A stretch of DNA of 64,000 bases. It comes from Glacieibacterium arshaanense. GTDB taxonomy: Bacteria > Pseudomonadota > Alphaproteobacteria > Sphingomonadales > Sphingomonadaceae. Within the stretch, counting starts at the first letter, position 1, and each line of letters starts with the position of its first letter. The stretch covers positions 496,001 through 560,000 of the forward strand of contig NZ_SIHO01000002.1 of assembly GCF_004681125.1 (NCBI RefSeq), in the 5' to 3' direction. Of this stretch, positions 9,217 through 17,866 are shown in pieces. The notes beneath the pieces were generated by a model. It ran no database searches. It was not told where the DNA came from and saw nothing but the letters and a program-made list of their open reading frames with translations. The position numbers were made by a program, and so were the translations under genes.

Positions 9217-10074
9217 GTGACTGACCTGAAGCTTCGCAAGATTCCGTTCGAGTTTTCGGGGGTGAAGTTCATCTGGAACCCCGAAAATCCCGGCTTCTCG
9301 TTTTTCATGAACCAGGTGTCGTTTTGGGCCATCGGGCTCGAGCGCTATTTCTGCCGCGCCGTCGCTGACGCCGAGCGGCTGATCACCGACCCGGCGGCGC
9401 TCGCTGAAGCGCGCGGTTTCCGCATTCAGGAGGCGCAGCATTCGTTGCGCCATACGCACCACGTCCGCGCACTGATCGAACGCCATCCCGGCCTGCAGCA
9501 GGCGCTCGATGCGACCATCGACTGCTATGACGACATCTATGACCGGCATGATTTGAAGTTCCACCTCGGCTACGCCGCCGCGCTGGAAGCGACGTTCACA
9601 CCGGTGTTCCGCACCATCATCGAGCATCGCGATGTCTTGTTCGGCAATGGCGACCCGCGCGTCTCCTCGCTGTTCCTGTGGCACTTCTGCGAGGAAATCG
9701 AACACCGCAGCTCGGCCCTGATCATCTTCAACGCGCTCTACGGCGACAGTTTCTACCGCATGCGGATGTTCCGCCATGTCCGGCGTCACGTCATGCAGAA
9801 TTTCGAGACGATGGCAGCGCTGTTTACTGCCCATGTCGATGAAGGCCCCGCCGTTCGGCCGGTGCGCAATCCACTGGCGGCGGTGCCGCTGCGCGACCGG
9901 CTCAAGCTGCAAGCCGGCCTGCTGGCATCGCAAATGCCCTGGCACAACCCCGAACACGAACGCCTGCCGGTCTGGGCCGACAGCTGGTTCGACAGCTATG
10001 AACGCGGCGAGGACATGACACGCTTTTATCGCGGACCCGATCCGGCGGGCCAGGCATTGCCTACCAACGCTTAG
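9217..10074 (+). CDS. predicted metal-dependent hydrolase, PF10118 family
   Basis: A 285-residue helical protein resembling the PF10118 'metal-dependent hydrolase' family, with histidine and acid clusters such as QEAQHSLRHTHH and HFCEEIEHRSSA that look like a diiron or metal site. GTG 9217 was chosen because GGGAG at 9204-9208 precedes it and LKLRKIPFEF then begins close to the N-terminus, as in relatives. An ATG at 9151 lies in the operator-like palindrome. The substrate is unknown. Confidence 0.78.
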   Translation: MTDLKLRKIPFEFSGVKFIWNPENPGFSFFMNQVSFWAIGLERYFCRAVADAERLITDPAALAEARGFRIQEAQHSLRHTHHVRALIERHPGLQQALDATIDCYDDIYDRHDLKFHLGYAAALEATFTPVFRTIIEHRDVLFGNGDPRVSSLFLWHFCEEIEHRSSALIIFNALYGDSFYRMRMFRHVRRHVMQNFETMAALFTAHVDEGPAVRPVRNPLAAVPLRDRLKLQAGLLASQMPWHNPEHERLPVWADSWFDSYERGEDMTRFYRGPDPAGQALPTNA

Positions 10075-10139
10075 CATTTGCTTGCCACGCGGCATTGTGG
10101 GATCGCGTGGTCGCGCCGGCGCTGTGGAAGGTTTGAAGC

Positions 10140-11699
10140 TTGAACACCGATACGACAAGTAGCGGCACGATCCGGCTTGTGCTCGGCGATCAGCTGGCGG
10201 ACACGTTGTCGGCGCTCGACGGCGTCGATCGCCGGAACGACATCGTCTTGATGGCCGAGGTCAACGACGAAGCCACCTATGTGCGCCACCACAAGCAAAA
10301 GATTGCGCTGGTTTTCGCGGCCATGCGCAACCACGCGGCGCGGTTGACCGCGGCCGGGCTGCGGGTGCGCTATGTCCGCATCGACGCGCCACAGAACAGC
10401 CATTCGATCGCCGGCGAACTGGCGCGCGGCCTCGCTGAAACCGGCTGCTCGCGCATTGTGATGACCGAATGCGGCGAATGGCGGCTGGCGACGGCGCTGC
10501 AGGCATTCGCCGATAGTGCTGCAGTGCCGGTCGAAATCCGCGCCGACCGCCGGTTCATCTGTTCAGGTGAACGCTTCCGCGATTGGGCCGGCGAGCGCCG
10601 GCAATTGCGCATGGAGTTTTTCTACCGCGAGATGCGCCGCGACACCGGCCTGCTGATGGACGGCGCCGAACCCGAGGGCGGCCGGTGGAACTTCGACGCC
10701 GAAAATCGCCAGCGGCTGCCGCGCGATCTGCGGCCGCCGGCGAGGGCGCGCACCGTGCCCAACGCCACCACCGTCGAAGCAATTGCCGATGTGGCGCGCC
10801 TGTATCCCGATCATTTCGGTGACCTCGACGGCTTTGGCTGGCCGACGACGGCAGCCGAGGCCGAGGCGGTGCTCGAAGACTTTCTGGTCAACATCCTGCC
10901 CGACTTCGGGACGTGGCAGGATGCCATGGCGCGCGGAGAGCCGTGGATGTGGCACGGCCTGATTGCGTCATCGCTCAACATCGGGCTGCTCGATCCGCTC
11001 GACACCTGCCGCCGCGCCGAAGCAGTCTACCGCGCCGGTCGGGCGCCGCTCAATGCGGTCGAAGGGTTTATCCGGCAGATACTCGGCTGGCGCGAATTCG
11101 TCCGCGGCGTTTATTGGCTGAAAATGCCCGGCTACGGTGCGTTCAACGCGCTCGACGCCGACCGCAAGCTTCCGGATTTCTTCTGGAGCGCCGAGACCGA
11201 CATGGCGTGCGTTGCCGATGCCGTGGCGACGACGCGCAACCATGCCTATGCCCATCACATCCAGCGCCTGATGGTCACCGGCAATCTGGCGATGCTGCTG
11301 GGTGTCCACCCCGACGCCGTCGATGACTGGTACATGACGGTCTATGCCGATGCCTATGAATGGGTCGAAATGCCCAACACGCGCGGCATGGCGACGTTTG
11401 CCGATGGCGGCATTATCGGCTCGAAGCCCTATGCCGCCTCGGGCGCCTATATCAACCGGATGAGCGATTATTGCGGAAACTGCCGCTTCGATGTCAAAGC
11501 CAAGTCCGGTGCGGCGGCCTGCCCGTTCAACCGGCTGTACTGGGGGTTTCTCGAACGCAACCGCACCGTCCTCGGCAAAAATGTCCGCCTCGCAATGCCG
11601 TACCGGACGCTCGACGGCTTTGGCGCAGCGAAACGCGAGACGCTGCTCGACGACGCCGAAGCGGCGCGGACGATGCTCGGCGCCACACCACGACGCTGA
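10140..11699 (+). CDS. iron-sulfur bacterial cryptochrome/photolyase (FeS-BCP, PhrB-like)
   Basis: A 519-residue flavoprotein of the deoxyribodipyrimidine photolyase-related family, whose members repair (6-4) photoproducts or act as light sensors. The N-terminal Rossmann antenna domain begins LVLGDQLADT. The C-terminal domain has LNIGLLDP, GWREFVRGVYW and NHAYAHHIQRLMVTGN. Cysteines in MACVAD, YCGNC and AACPFN match the four [4Fe-4S] ligands of PhrB. The start is a TTG with GGAAGG eight bases upstream. No neighbouring gene appears functionally linked. Confidence 0.92.
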   Translation: MNTDTTSSGTIRLVLGDQLADTLSALDGVDRRNDIVLMAEVNDEATYVRHHKQKIALVFAAMRNHAARLTAAGLRVRYVRIDAPQNSHSIAGELARGLAETGCSRIVMTECGEWRLATALQAFADSAAVPVEIRADRRFICSGERFRDWAGERRQLRMEFFYREMRRDTGLLMDGAEPEGGRWNFDAENRQRLPRDLRPPARARTVPNATTVEAIADVARLYPDHFGDLDGFGWPTTAAEAEAVLEDFLVNILPDFGTWQDAMARGEPWMWHGLIASSLNIGLLDPLDTCRRAEAVYRAGRAPLNAVEGFIRQILGWREFVRGVYWLKMPGYGAFNALDADRKLPDFFWSAETDMACVADAVATTRNHAYAHHIQRLMVTGNLAMLLGVHPDAVDDWYMTVYADAYEWVEMPNTRGMATFADGGIIGSKPYAASGAYINRMSDYCGNCRFDVKAKSGAAACPFNRLYWGFLERNRTVLGKNVRLAMPYRTLDGFGAAKRETLLDDAEAARTMLGATPRR

Positions 11700-11773
11700 C
11701 GCGGCCCGCCCCGGTTGCCTGTTGTCGCGCAATCCGCCACGTTGGCGCCTGAATGACGGGGGGAGCGCCAGCA

Positions 11774-12550
11774 ATGCCACTTCAAGACTATGCACTGTCC
11801 GACTTCAATCACGCGCCATATACGCGACCGGTGTACCGGCGCGGCAGCGGGCCGGCGGTCATCATCATCCATGAAATTCCGGGCCTTCATGCACAGGTCG
11901 TCGAATTTGCCGACCGTGTTGTCGATGCGGGGATGACGGTGTTTCTGCCCAGCCTGTTCGGCACACCGGGCAAGCCATTGTCGACGGGCTATGCGGTGCA
12001 ACAGATGTTCATGAATGTCTGCATCCGCCGCGAATTCAGCGCGTGGAACGGCGGCAAATCGAGCCCGATTGTCGACTGGCTGCGCGCACTGGCGCGTCAC
12101 GCCCACGCCGACTGCGGCGGGCCGGGCGTCGGCGCCCTCGGCATGTGCTTCACCGGTGGCTTTGCGCTCGCGATGATGACCGAGCCATCGGTAGTGGCGC
12201 CGGTGCTGTCGCAACCATCGCTGCCGCTGCGCGGCGGCAAGGACGGCGCCATCGACGTTTCCGACGCCGAAATCGCCTGCGCGCGGTCGCGCTTCGAGGC
12301 CGAGGATCTGACGCTGCTGGGCCTGCGCTACAAATCCGACAAACTCGTGCCCGGCGGGCGCTTCGAGCGCTACCGCAAGGAATTCGGCGACCGTTTCGAA
12401 AGCGTCGAACTCGAAGATGCCGACGCCCGCCAGAACACCGGCTATGCGCCACATTCAGTGCTGACCATCCACCTGCCGACCAGCGGCCCCGGCAAGGAAG
12501 CCGAGGTGCGGACCATCGCATTCTTCCGGCAACGGCTCGGACTTGCTTGA
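11774..12550 (+). CDS. dienelactone hydrolase-family protein
   Basis: Alpha/beta hydrolase of 258 residues. HEIPGLHAQVVEFADRV and the nucleophile elbow LGMCFTGGFAL, with cysteine as nucleophile, are typical of dienelactone hydrolases. PHSVLTIHL near the end may carry the catalytic histidine. ATG 11774 is preceded by GGAG eight bases upstream; an ATG at 11753 lies before that site. The physiological substrate is unknown and no catechol-degradation genes are nearby. Confidence 0.87.
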   Translation: MPLQDYALSDFNHAPYTRPVYRRGSGPAVIIIHEIPGLHAQVVEFADRVVDAGMTVFLPSLFGTPGKPLSTGYAVQQMFMNVCIRREFSAWNGGKSSPIVDWLRALARHAHADCGGPGVGALGMCFTGGFALAMMTEPSVVAPVLSQPSLPLRGGKDGAIDVSDAEIACARSRFEAEDLTLLGLRYKSDKLVPGGRFERYRKEFGDRFESVELEDADARQNTGYAPHSVLTIHLPTSGPGKEAEVRTIAFFRQRLGLA

Positions 12551-12554
12551 CTCA

Positions 12555-12592
12555 TAGTTTGATATCAAATTAGTTAGTTCGAAATTAAACTA
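12555..12592. promoter_or_regulatory. two tandem 18-bp palindromes, operator-like
   Basis: TAGTTTGATATCAAATTA (12555-12572) is palindromic at all but one base pair. TAGTTCGAAATTAAACTA (12575-12592) shares the outer TAGTT and AACTA arms. They sit in AT-rich DNA between two convergent genes. The first resembles MarR-type operators, but no MarR gene or obvious promoter is adjacent. Confidence 0.4.
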
Positions 12593-12603
12593 AGTGTAAA
12601 GCT

Positions 12604-12697
12604 AAGAGCCTCCGGCGGGCAGGCCTGAGGCCTGCACCCATTTGTTTGGCGCTCTTCAATCGGGTGCAGGCCTCAGGCCTGCCCGCCGGAGGCTCTT
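12604..12697. repeat. REPIN/MITE-like inverted-repeat element, short class (copy 2)
   Basis: Ends AAGAGCC and GGCTCTT, arms with AGGCCTGAGGCCT palindromes, 94 bp in all. The interior TTGTTTGGCGCTCTTCAA is nearly the same as in the copy at 62054 and recognisable in the copy at 17793, so the whole element, not only the arms, is conserved. It lies between convergent genes and may terminate both. Confidence 0.92.
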
Positions 12698-12758
12698 TAA
12701 GCGGGTCCCGCGTGCGCAAACGCAGCACCCGTAAAGACTGACCACATTCGCGTAGGCG

Positions 12759-14576
12759 CTACTTGCCGCCGCCGCGGGCGATCCAGGCGTCGATCTTGCT
12801 TTCGAGCACCGCCATCGGCAGTGCGCCGGTGTCGAGTACTTGCGCGTGGAAGTCGCGAATATCGAACTTCGGCCCGAGCGCGGCTTCGGCTTTGGCGCGG
12901 ACCTTGGCGATCTGCAGCTGGCCGATCTTGTAGGCGAGCGCCTGCCCTGGGATGGCGATGTAGCGTTCGACTTCGGCGGTGGCGTCGGTGCGGCTCATTG
13001 CCGAATTGGCCATCATATAGGCGATGGCCTGATCGCGCGTCCAACCCTTGGCGTGGATGCCGCTGTCGACGACGAGGCGCATGGCGCGCAGCATCTCGTC
13101 ATCGAGGTGGCCGTAGAGCTGGTAGGGGTCGGTGTACATGCCGAGCTTGGCGCCGAGGCTTTCGGCGTAAAGCGCCCAGCCTTCGACGAACGCGGTGTTG
13201 CCGCCGAAGCGCTGGAACGGCGGCAAGTCGGTGTTTTCCTGTGCGAGGCTGATCTGGAAGTGATGCCCGGGGATGCCTTCGTGCAGGTAGAGCGTTTCCA
13301 TGCCGTAGGCGGCACGCGATTTGATGTCATAGGTGTTGTAGTAAAAAATGCCCGGCCGCGAGCCGTCGGGGGTGCCGGGGTTGTAATAGCCCGCCGCCTG
13401 GGTCTTTTCGGCGTAGGCCGGCGCCGGGCGGATTTCGAGCGGCGACTTGGGGATGGTCGAAAACAGCGTCGGGATCTTGAGGTCGACCTGCTTGCCGATC
13501 GTACGGAAGCCGTCGCCGAACGCTTGGCCGCTGGTCGCGTGCTGCTTGGGATCTTCGCGCACGGCGACGAAGAACTCCTGAAGCGTGCCCTTGAAGCCGA
13601 CGGTGTTCTTCACCTTCTCCATCTCGCCGGTGATGCGCGCGACTTCGGACAGGCCGAGGGCGTGGACCTGTTCGGGGGTGATGTCGGTCGTGGTCTGCGA
13701 CTGGATCAGATACTGATACAGCGCCGCGCCGCCAGGCATTTGCGAGATGCCGACACTGTCGCGTGCCACCGGGAGGTAATCGGACTTCAGGAAGTCGCGC
13801 AGCCGGGTGAATGCCGGCAGCACGCCGTTCTGCACGGCAGCGGCATATTCGTTTTTCAGGCGGATCTTATCGGCCTCGCTGAATCCTTCGGGGAATTTGG
13901 TGACAGGCTTGTAGAACACCGAGCCGGTGACGCCCTGCGCGATCAGTCCATCGAGCTGTTCGATGACATTCTTGACGACGAGCTTGGGCTGGACGACGCC
14001 CGACTTCATGCCCTGGCGGAAACGGACAATGGATTCGTCGAGGAAGCCGTCAAAGCCCTTTAGCCGCTTCAGGTTGTTCTCATAGTCGGCAACGGTCTTG
14101 AACGGGGCGACACCCTCGCCCGAAGAAAGGTCAGCATAGGCCAGATGCAGGCCGTTGAAATGGTCAATGGGACGCACGACCGTGGCGGCCAGGATGTCGG
14201 GCTGCAGGCCGCGCAGGTCAGTGGTGCGCTGCCACTTGAACACGTCATAACTGATCTGGTCATTGGCACTGAGCGAGCCGCGGTCGATCTTGGCGAGCGC
14301 CGCGAGTTCGTCGATCGCTGCCTGTTTTTCAGCGGCAATGTAAGCATCCGAGATGTAGTCTCCGAACTGGTCGGCGTAACGTGGATCGCCACGGAACAGC
14401 GCGCTGACCGGGTTGCGCGCCATGCTGTCTTCGTCGCTCTTGACGAACAGCGCGCGCAGCGTTGCGGCCGGCGTATTGGCAGTGGCCGCAACTGGCGCCG
14501 CGGCAGGTGCAGGGGCAGCAGCAGCCGGCAGCGCGGTGCCGAGCAGCAGCGCGGCGAGGGTCAGGCGAACAATCAT
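12759..14576 (-). CDS. secreted DUF885-family metallopeptidase
   Basis: A 605-residue protein with a signal peptide (about residues 1-20, ending PAAAA). The DUF885 core carries a zinc-type motif HEGIPGHHFQ, with FVEGWALYAE downstream supplying a probable glutamate ligand. Members are exported peptidase-like proteins of uncertain substrate. The amidohydrolase gene upstream on the same strand, also exported, may be co-transcribed (51 bases apart). Confidence 0.9.
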   Translation of the reverse strand: MIVRLTLAALLLGTALPAAAAPAPAAAPVAATANTPAATLRALFVKSDEDSMARNPVSALFRGDPRYADQFGDYISDAYIAAEKQAAIDELAALAKIDRGSLSANDQISYDVFKWQRTTDLRGLQPDILAATVVRPIDHFNGLHLAYADLSSGEGVAPFKTVADYENNLKRLKGFDGFLDESIVRFRQGMKSGVVQPKLVVKNVIEQLDGLIAQGVTGSVFYKPVTKFPEGFSEADKIRLKNEYAAAVQNGVLPAFTRLRDFLKSDYLPVARDSVGISQMPGGAALYQYLIQSQTTTDITPEQVHALGLSEVARITGEMEKVKNTVGFKGTLQEFFVAVREDPKQHATSGQAFGDGFRTIGKQVDLKIPTLFSTIPKSPLEIRPAPAYAEKTQAAGYYNPGTPDGSRPGIFYYNTYDIKSRAAYGMETLYLHEGIPGHHFQISLAQENTDLPPFQRFGGNTAFVEGWALYAESLGAKLGMYTDPYQLYGHLDDEMLRAMRLVVDSGIHAKGWTRDQAIAYMMANSAMSRTDATAEVERYIAIPGQALAYKIGQLQIAKVRAKAEAALGPKFDIRDFHAQVLDTGALPMAVLESKIDAWIARGGGK

Positions 14577-14627
14577 GGGGTCTCCCGGAATTTTTGAGTG
14601 TGTCAGTCGGGTAAAACAGTTTGGTGT

Positions 14628-15920
14628 CTATTGCAACGAAATCGGCTTGCCCTTGACCATGACGTAGCGGATTTTGAGCACGGCTGCGGGGTCGGTGAGC
14701 GGGTCGCCATCGACAGCGATGAGGTCGGCCGATTTGCCCGCGACCAGCGAGCCGGTTTCAGTCTCGATGCCCATCAGCTTGGCGCCGCCCATCGTCGCCG
14801 CATAGAGCGCGTCCTTCGGGCTCATGCCGCCGAGCTTGACCATCAGCGGCAGTTCCTCGGCGTTGCGGCCATGTTTGTAGACCCCGGAATCGGTGCCGAG
14901 CGCGATGGGCACGCCGGCCTTGTAGGCGGCCGCCAACGCCTTGCCCTGGATGCCGACTGTCTGCAGACCCTTGGCTTCGACATTGGGGGTGAAGAAGCCC
15001 TTGCCGAGATGCTCTTTAAGGCCTTCGATCGCCATCAGTGTCGCGACCATATAGGTGCCCTTGGCCTTCATCAGGTTGATGTCGGTGGTGTCGGCGAAGG
15101 TGCCGTGCTCGATTGAGTCGACGCCGGCGTTGACCGCTGCCTCGATACCGCGGGCACCATGCGCATGTGCCGCGACCTTGAGCCCGAGGCTGTGCGCGGT
15201 GTCGACGATCGATTTCATTTCGGCGTTGGTGAAATGCTGTTCGAGCCCGGTCTTGCCGTCATCGAGCACGCCGCCGGTGGCAACGATTTTGATGAGGTCG
15301 GCGCGCGACTTGGCGACCAGCCGGACGGCGGTGGCGCAGCCGTCAGCGCCGGTACAGACACCGATCTGCGGATACATCTTGTCGAGCGCATCGCCGATTT
15401 CCGGGTTGATGCCGACGGTGTTGTCAGCGTGTCCACCGATGATTGACAGGGTGGATCCGGCGGTCTGGATGCGTGGCCCTGGCGCCAGCCCGTCATTGAT
15501 GGCGTCACGGACCGCAATGGTGGCGCGTTGGCCGCCGCCGACTTCGCGCACCGTCGTGAAGCCGGCGCGTGCGGTGATGAGCGCATTGTTCAACCCGATG
15601 GCGACGGCATATTCCTCGGTCCGCTTGGGCGCGACGCCGGCATACCAGGGGTCATCCGAATAGCCACCGAGATGGACATGGACGTCGATGAGGCCGGGCA
15701 GCACCGTCTTGCCCGACATGTCGACGACGGTCGCGCCCGCCGGGATGGCGGCTGCGGCATCGTTGATTGCGATGATGCGGCCGTTCTCGACGAGGATGGT
15801 CGAGGCCCCGCGCGCCGGCTGGCTGGCATCGGTGATGACATGGCCGGCGCGGATCGCGGTGATTTCGGCGTTGACCGGCAAAGCTGCGGCAAGCGCTGTC
15901 GCCAGCAAAAGTTTGTACAT
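14628..15920 (-). CDS. secreted metal-dependent amidohydrolase (imidazolonepropionase/Xaa-Pro dipeptidase-like)
   Basis: A 430-residue amidohydrolase-superfamily enzyme with a signal peptide (residues 1-18). Metal-site motifs are present: DVHVHLGG, the carbamylated-lysine region LIKIVATGG, AAHAHG, IEHGT and GTDSG. I chose ATG 15920, preceded by a G-rich ribosome-binding site; the frame extends upstream but without a signal peptide. Substrates of this group are often acyl-proline or small peptides. It may work with the neighbouring DUF885 peptidase, which is inference from proximity. Confidence 0.9.
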   Translation of the reverse strand: MYKLLLATALAAALPVNAEITAIRAGHVITDASQPARGASTILVENGRIIAINDAAAAIPAGATVVDMSGKTVLPGLIDVHVHLGGYSDDPWYAGVAPKRTEEYAVAIGLNNALITARAGFTTVREVGGGQRATIAVRDAINDGLAPGPRIQTAGSTLSIIGGHADNTVGINPEIGDALDKMYPQIGVCTGADGCATAVRLVAKSRADLIKIVATGGVLDDGKTGLEQHFTNAEMKSIVDTAHSLGLKVAAHAHGARGIEAAVNAGVDSIEHGTFADTTDINLMKAKGTYMVATLMAIEGLKEHLGKGFFTPNVEAKGLQTVGIQGKALAAAYKAGVPIALGTDSGVYKHGRNAEELPLMVKLGGMSPKDALYAATMGGAKLMGIETETGSLVAGKSADLIAVDGDPLTDPAAVLKIRYVMVKGKPISLQ

Positions 15921-16113
15921 GGAGCCCCCTGAATGTGACAGTTCTGTTGCGAACGAGCCTAGGCCATTTGGCGGCGGCTGCAAACCGGCCTGACACAATT
16001 GTCGCAGCAGCACATTTTTGATTTGCCGCGCCGCGCCGGTTTCTGCACGGTGGCCACCAAACAGCGACGGTGCGGATAACGCGGCGCGACAATCTTGCGG
16101 GAGTATCGGCATC

Positions 16114-17457
16114 GTGGGTCAAAACCGGGTCAAGGCGACTGTACTGGCCGCCTATTCAGCCCCGTGCCTGCCGCTTGCGGCCGCCGGCCTGCCGTTCGTC
16201 GTCTATCTGCCGCCCTATTATTCGGGCCCGCTCGGGCTCAGCCTCTCGGTTGTCGGCCTGCTGTTTCTGATGGTCCGGCTGATCGACGTACCGCTCGACC
16301 CGATCGTCGGGCACATCATCGACCGGACGACGACGCGCTTTGGCCGTTATCGCCCGTGGGTTGCCGGGTCGGCAGTGATGATGGTCGCCGGCATTGCGCT
16401 GGTCTTTTACGCGCCGCCCGGCCTGTCACCGCTGCGCGCCTTTATCGGGCTGCTGGTCATGTATGTCGGCTATTCGACGTTGCAGCTGGCGCAGACGGCA
16501 TGGGGTGCGACACTGTCGGATGATTACCACGAACGCTCGCGCGTGTTCGGCTGGTGGCAGATGGCGAACGTGCTCGGCATGGTGATGATGCTGATGGTGC
16601 CGCCGCTGGTGGCGCAGTTCACGCCCGACAACAACCATTCGGCGGGCATCCATGCGATGGGTGCATTGGTGCTGGTGTTGCTGCCGCTAGCGGTGCTGGC
16701 GATGCTGCGCATCGTGCCCGAACGCGCCGTTATCGGTGGCCACGCGCACCGGCTGCGCGACATGGTCGCCGTGCTCAAAATTCCGTTGCTGCGGCGGTTG
16801 ATGGTTATCGACTTCCTCGTCGCGCTGGCAGCGGGCATGGCCGGCGCGCTGCTGATGTTCTTTTTCGAGGCTGCACGCGGCTTCACCCCGGCGCAATCGA
16901 GTCTGCTGCTGCTGATCTATTTCATCGCCGGGCTGCTCGCGGCGCCGGTCTGGGTGGCGTTGTCGCGTCGCATCGGCAAGCATCGCACACTAATGCTGTC
17001 ATTGATCATCTACGCCCTGTTCCAGGCCAGCCTGTTGTTCCTGCCGCGCGGCACTTTCACGCTGACCGCCGTGGCGATGGCGCTGGCCGGATTGCCCTAT
17101 GCCGCTGCGGCGTTGCTGCTGCGCTCGATGCTCGCGGACTTGTCCGACGCCGAGACGGTGCGCACCGGGCACCAGCGCACCGGGTTGTTCTTCGCGACGC
17201 TGATTGCGGTCAGCAAGCTTGGCTATGCGCTGGCGGTCGGGCTTACCTATCAGGTGCTTGATGCCATCGGCTTCGTCGCCAAACTGGGCGAGGCGAACAC
17301 GCCAGACGCCGTCAGTGGCCTGGTGTTCATGTTCGCCGCACCACCCGCAGTGCTGCTGGCGATTGCGGCGGCGCTGACCGCACGCTGGCCGATCAATGCC
17401 GAGCAACAGGCGCGTATCGCGGCCGAACTGGCGGCGCGGGTAAATCAACCCGGCTAG
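16114..17457 (+). CDS. MFS_2 (GPH-family) sugar/cation symporter-like transporter
   Basis: A 447-residue membrane protein with about twelve hydrophobic helices. The first cytoplasmic loop reads RLIDVPLDPIVGHIIDRTTTRFGRYRPW, the DxxxG-D-RT-GRxRPW pattern of the MelB/GPH group. GTG 16114 has GGGAG ten bases upstream. It is divergent from the secreted amidohydrolase, so the two may share a control region at 15921-16113. The cargo could be a sugar or peptide product, but nothing in the sequence defines it. Confidence 0.87.
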   Translation: MGQNRVKATVLAAYSAPCLPLAAAGLPFVVYLPPYYSGPLGLSLSVVGLLFLMVRLIDVPLDPIVGHIIDRTTTRFGRYRPWVAGSAVMMVAGIALVFYAPPGLSPLRAFIGLLVMYVGYSTLQLAQTAWGATLSDDYHERSRVFGWWQMANVLGMVMMLMVPPLVAQFTPDNNHSAGIHAMGALVLVLLPLAVLAMLRIVPERAVIGGHAHRLRDMVAVLKIPLLRRLMVIDFLVALAAGMAGALLMFFFEAARGFTPAQSSLLLLIYFIAGLLAAPVWVALSRRIGKHRTLMLSLIIYALFQASLLFLPRGTFTLTAVAMALAGLPYAAAALLLRSMLADLSDAETVRTGHQRTGLFFATLIAVSKLGYALAVGLTYQVLDAIGFVAKLGEANTPDAVSGLVFMFAAPPAVLLAIAAALTARWPINAEQQARIAAELAARVNQPG

Positions 17458-17792
17458 CAGCCGTATTAACCCTGACTCGGCGCCACATCGGCCCGGGCAA
17501 GTCGAGATCAGGAACAAGTTCGCCGCTGCCGCCGCTTCCTCATTTCCCAGGCATAGGCGCCGAGAGCATCATCCAATATAGACGTGGCATTTGTGCGTGG
17601 GATTAGCGCCGCGGGCCCTGCCCAAATACTCTGCATTCAACCACGATTGCGCACGCGGATATTTGCGTCAGCAATCTATCGTCCTGGGCGCACCATGTTT
17701 TCTATTCTTTAACGTACAATTTGCTTTCGCTCGCATTGCATATTAACTATGCGGACTCATTCCATTTGGATTGAATGCTGTAAGGTCTTCGT
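17458..17792. other. intergenic region without recognisable gene
   Basis: A noncoding stretch that becomes markedly AT-richer from about 17690. I see no open frame with family features. An imperfect inverted repeat (ATTGCGCACGC / GCGTCAGCAAT, 17646-17675) is present; its role is unknown. It lies between the ends of two convergent genes. Confidence 0.5.
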
Positions 17793-17863
17793 AAGGCCTG
17801 CACTCAATTGTTGTGGGCACTTCAAATGTGTGCAGGCCTCAGGCCTGCTCGCCGGAGGCTCTT
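17793..17863. repeat. degenerate REPIN-like element (copy 3)
   Basis: The right arm is nearly intact (GCAGGCCTCAGGCCTGCTCGC followed by CGGAGGCTCTT). The left arm is shortened and changed (AAGGCCTGCACTC). The interior TTGTTGTGGGCACTTCAAA resembles the short-class interior. It lies just before the CHAT gene stop. Confidence 0.8.
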
Positions 17864-17866
17864 AGC

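Noticed and set aside
12604-12697. Inverted repeats as plain intrinsic terminators only
   Set aside because: Terminator function is possible, but conserved interiors, two fixed size classes and solitary arms point to a repeated element family.
12840-14063. 407-codon frame opposite the DUF885 gene
   Set aside because: No motifs, and the minus-strand gene has a signal peptide and a zinc motif in the same bases.
17646-17675. Imperfect inverted repeat as a small RNA or riboswitch
   Set aside because: The stem has mismatches and there is no promoter, T-run or known aptamer core around it.
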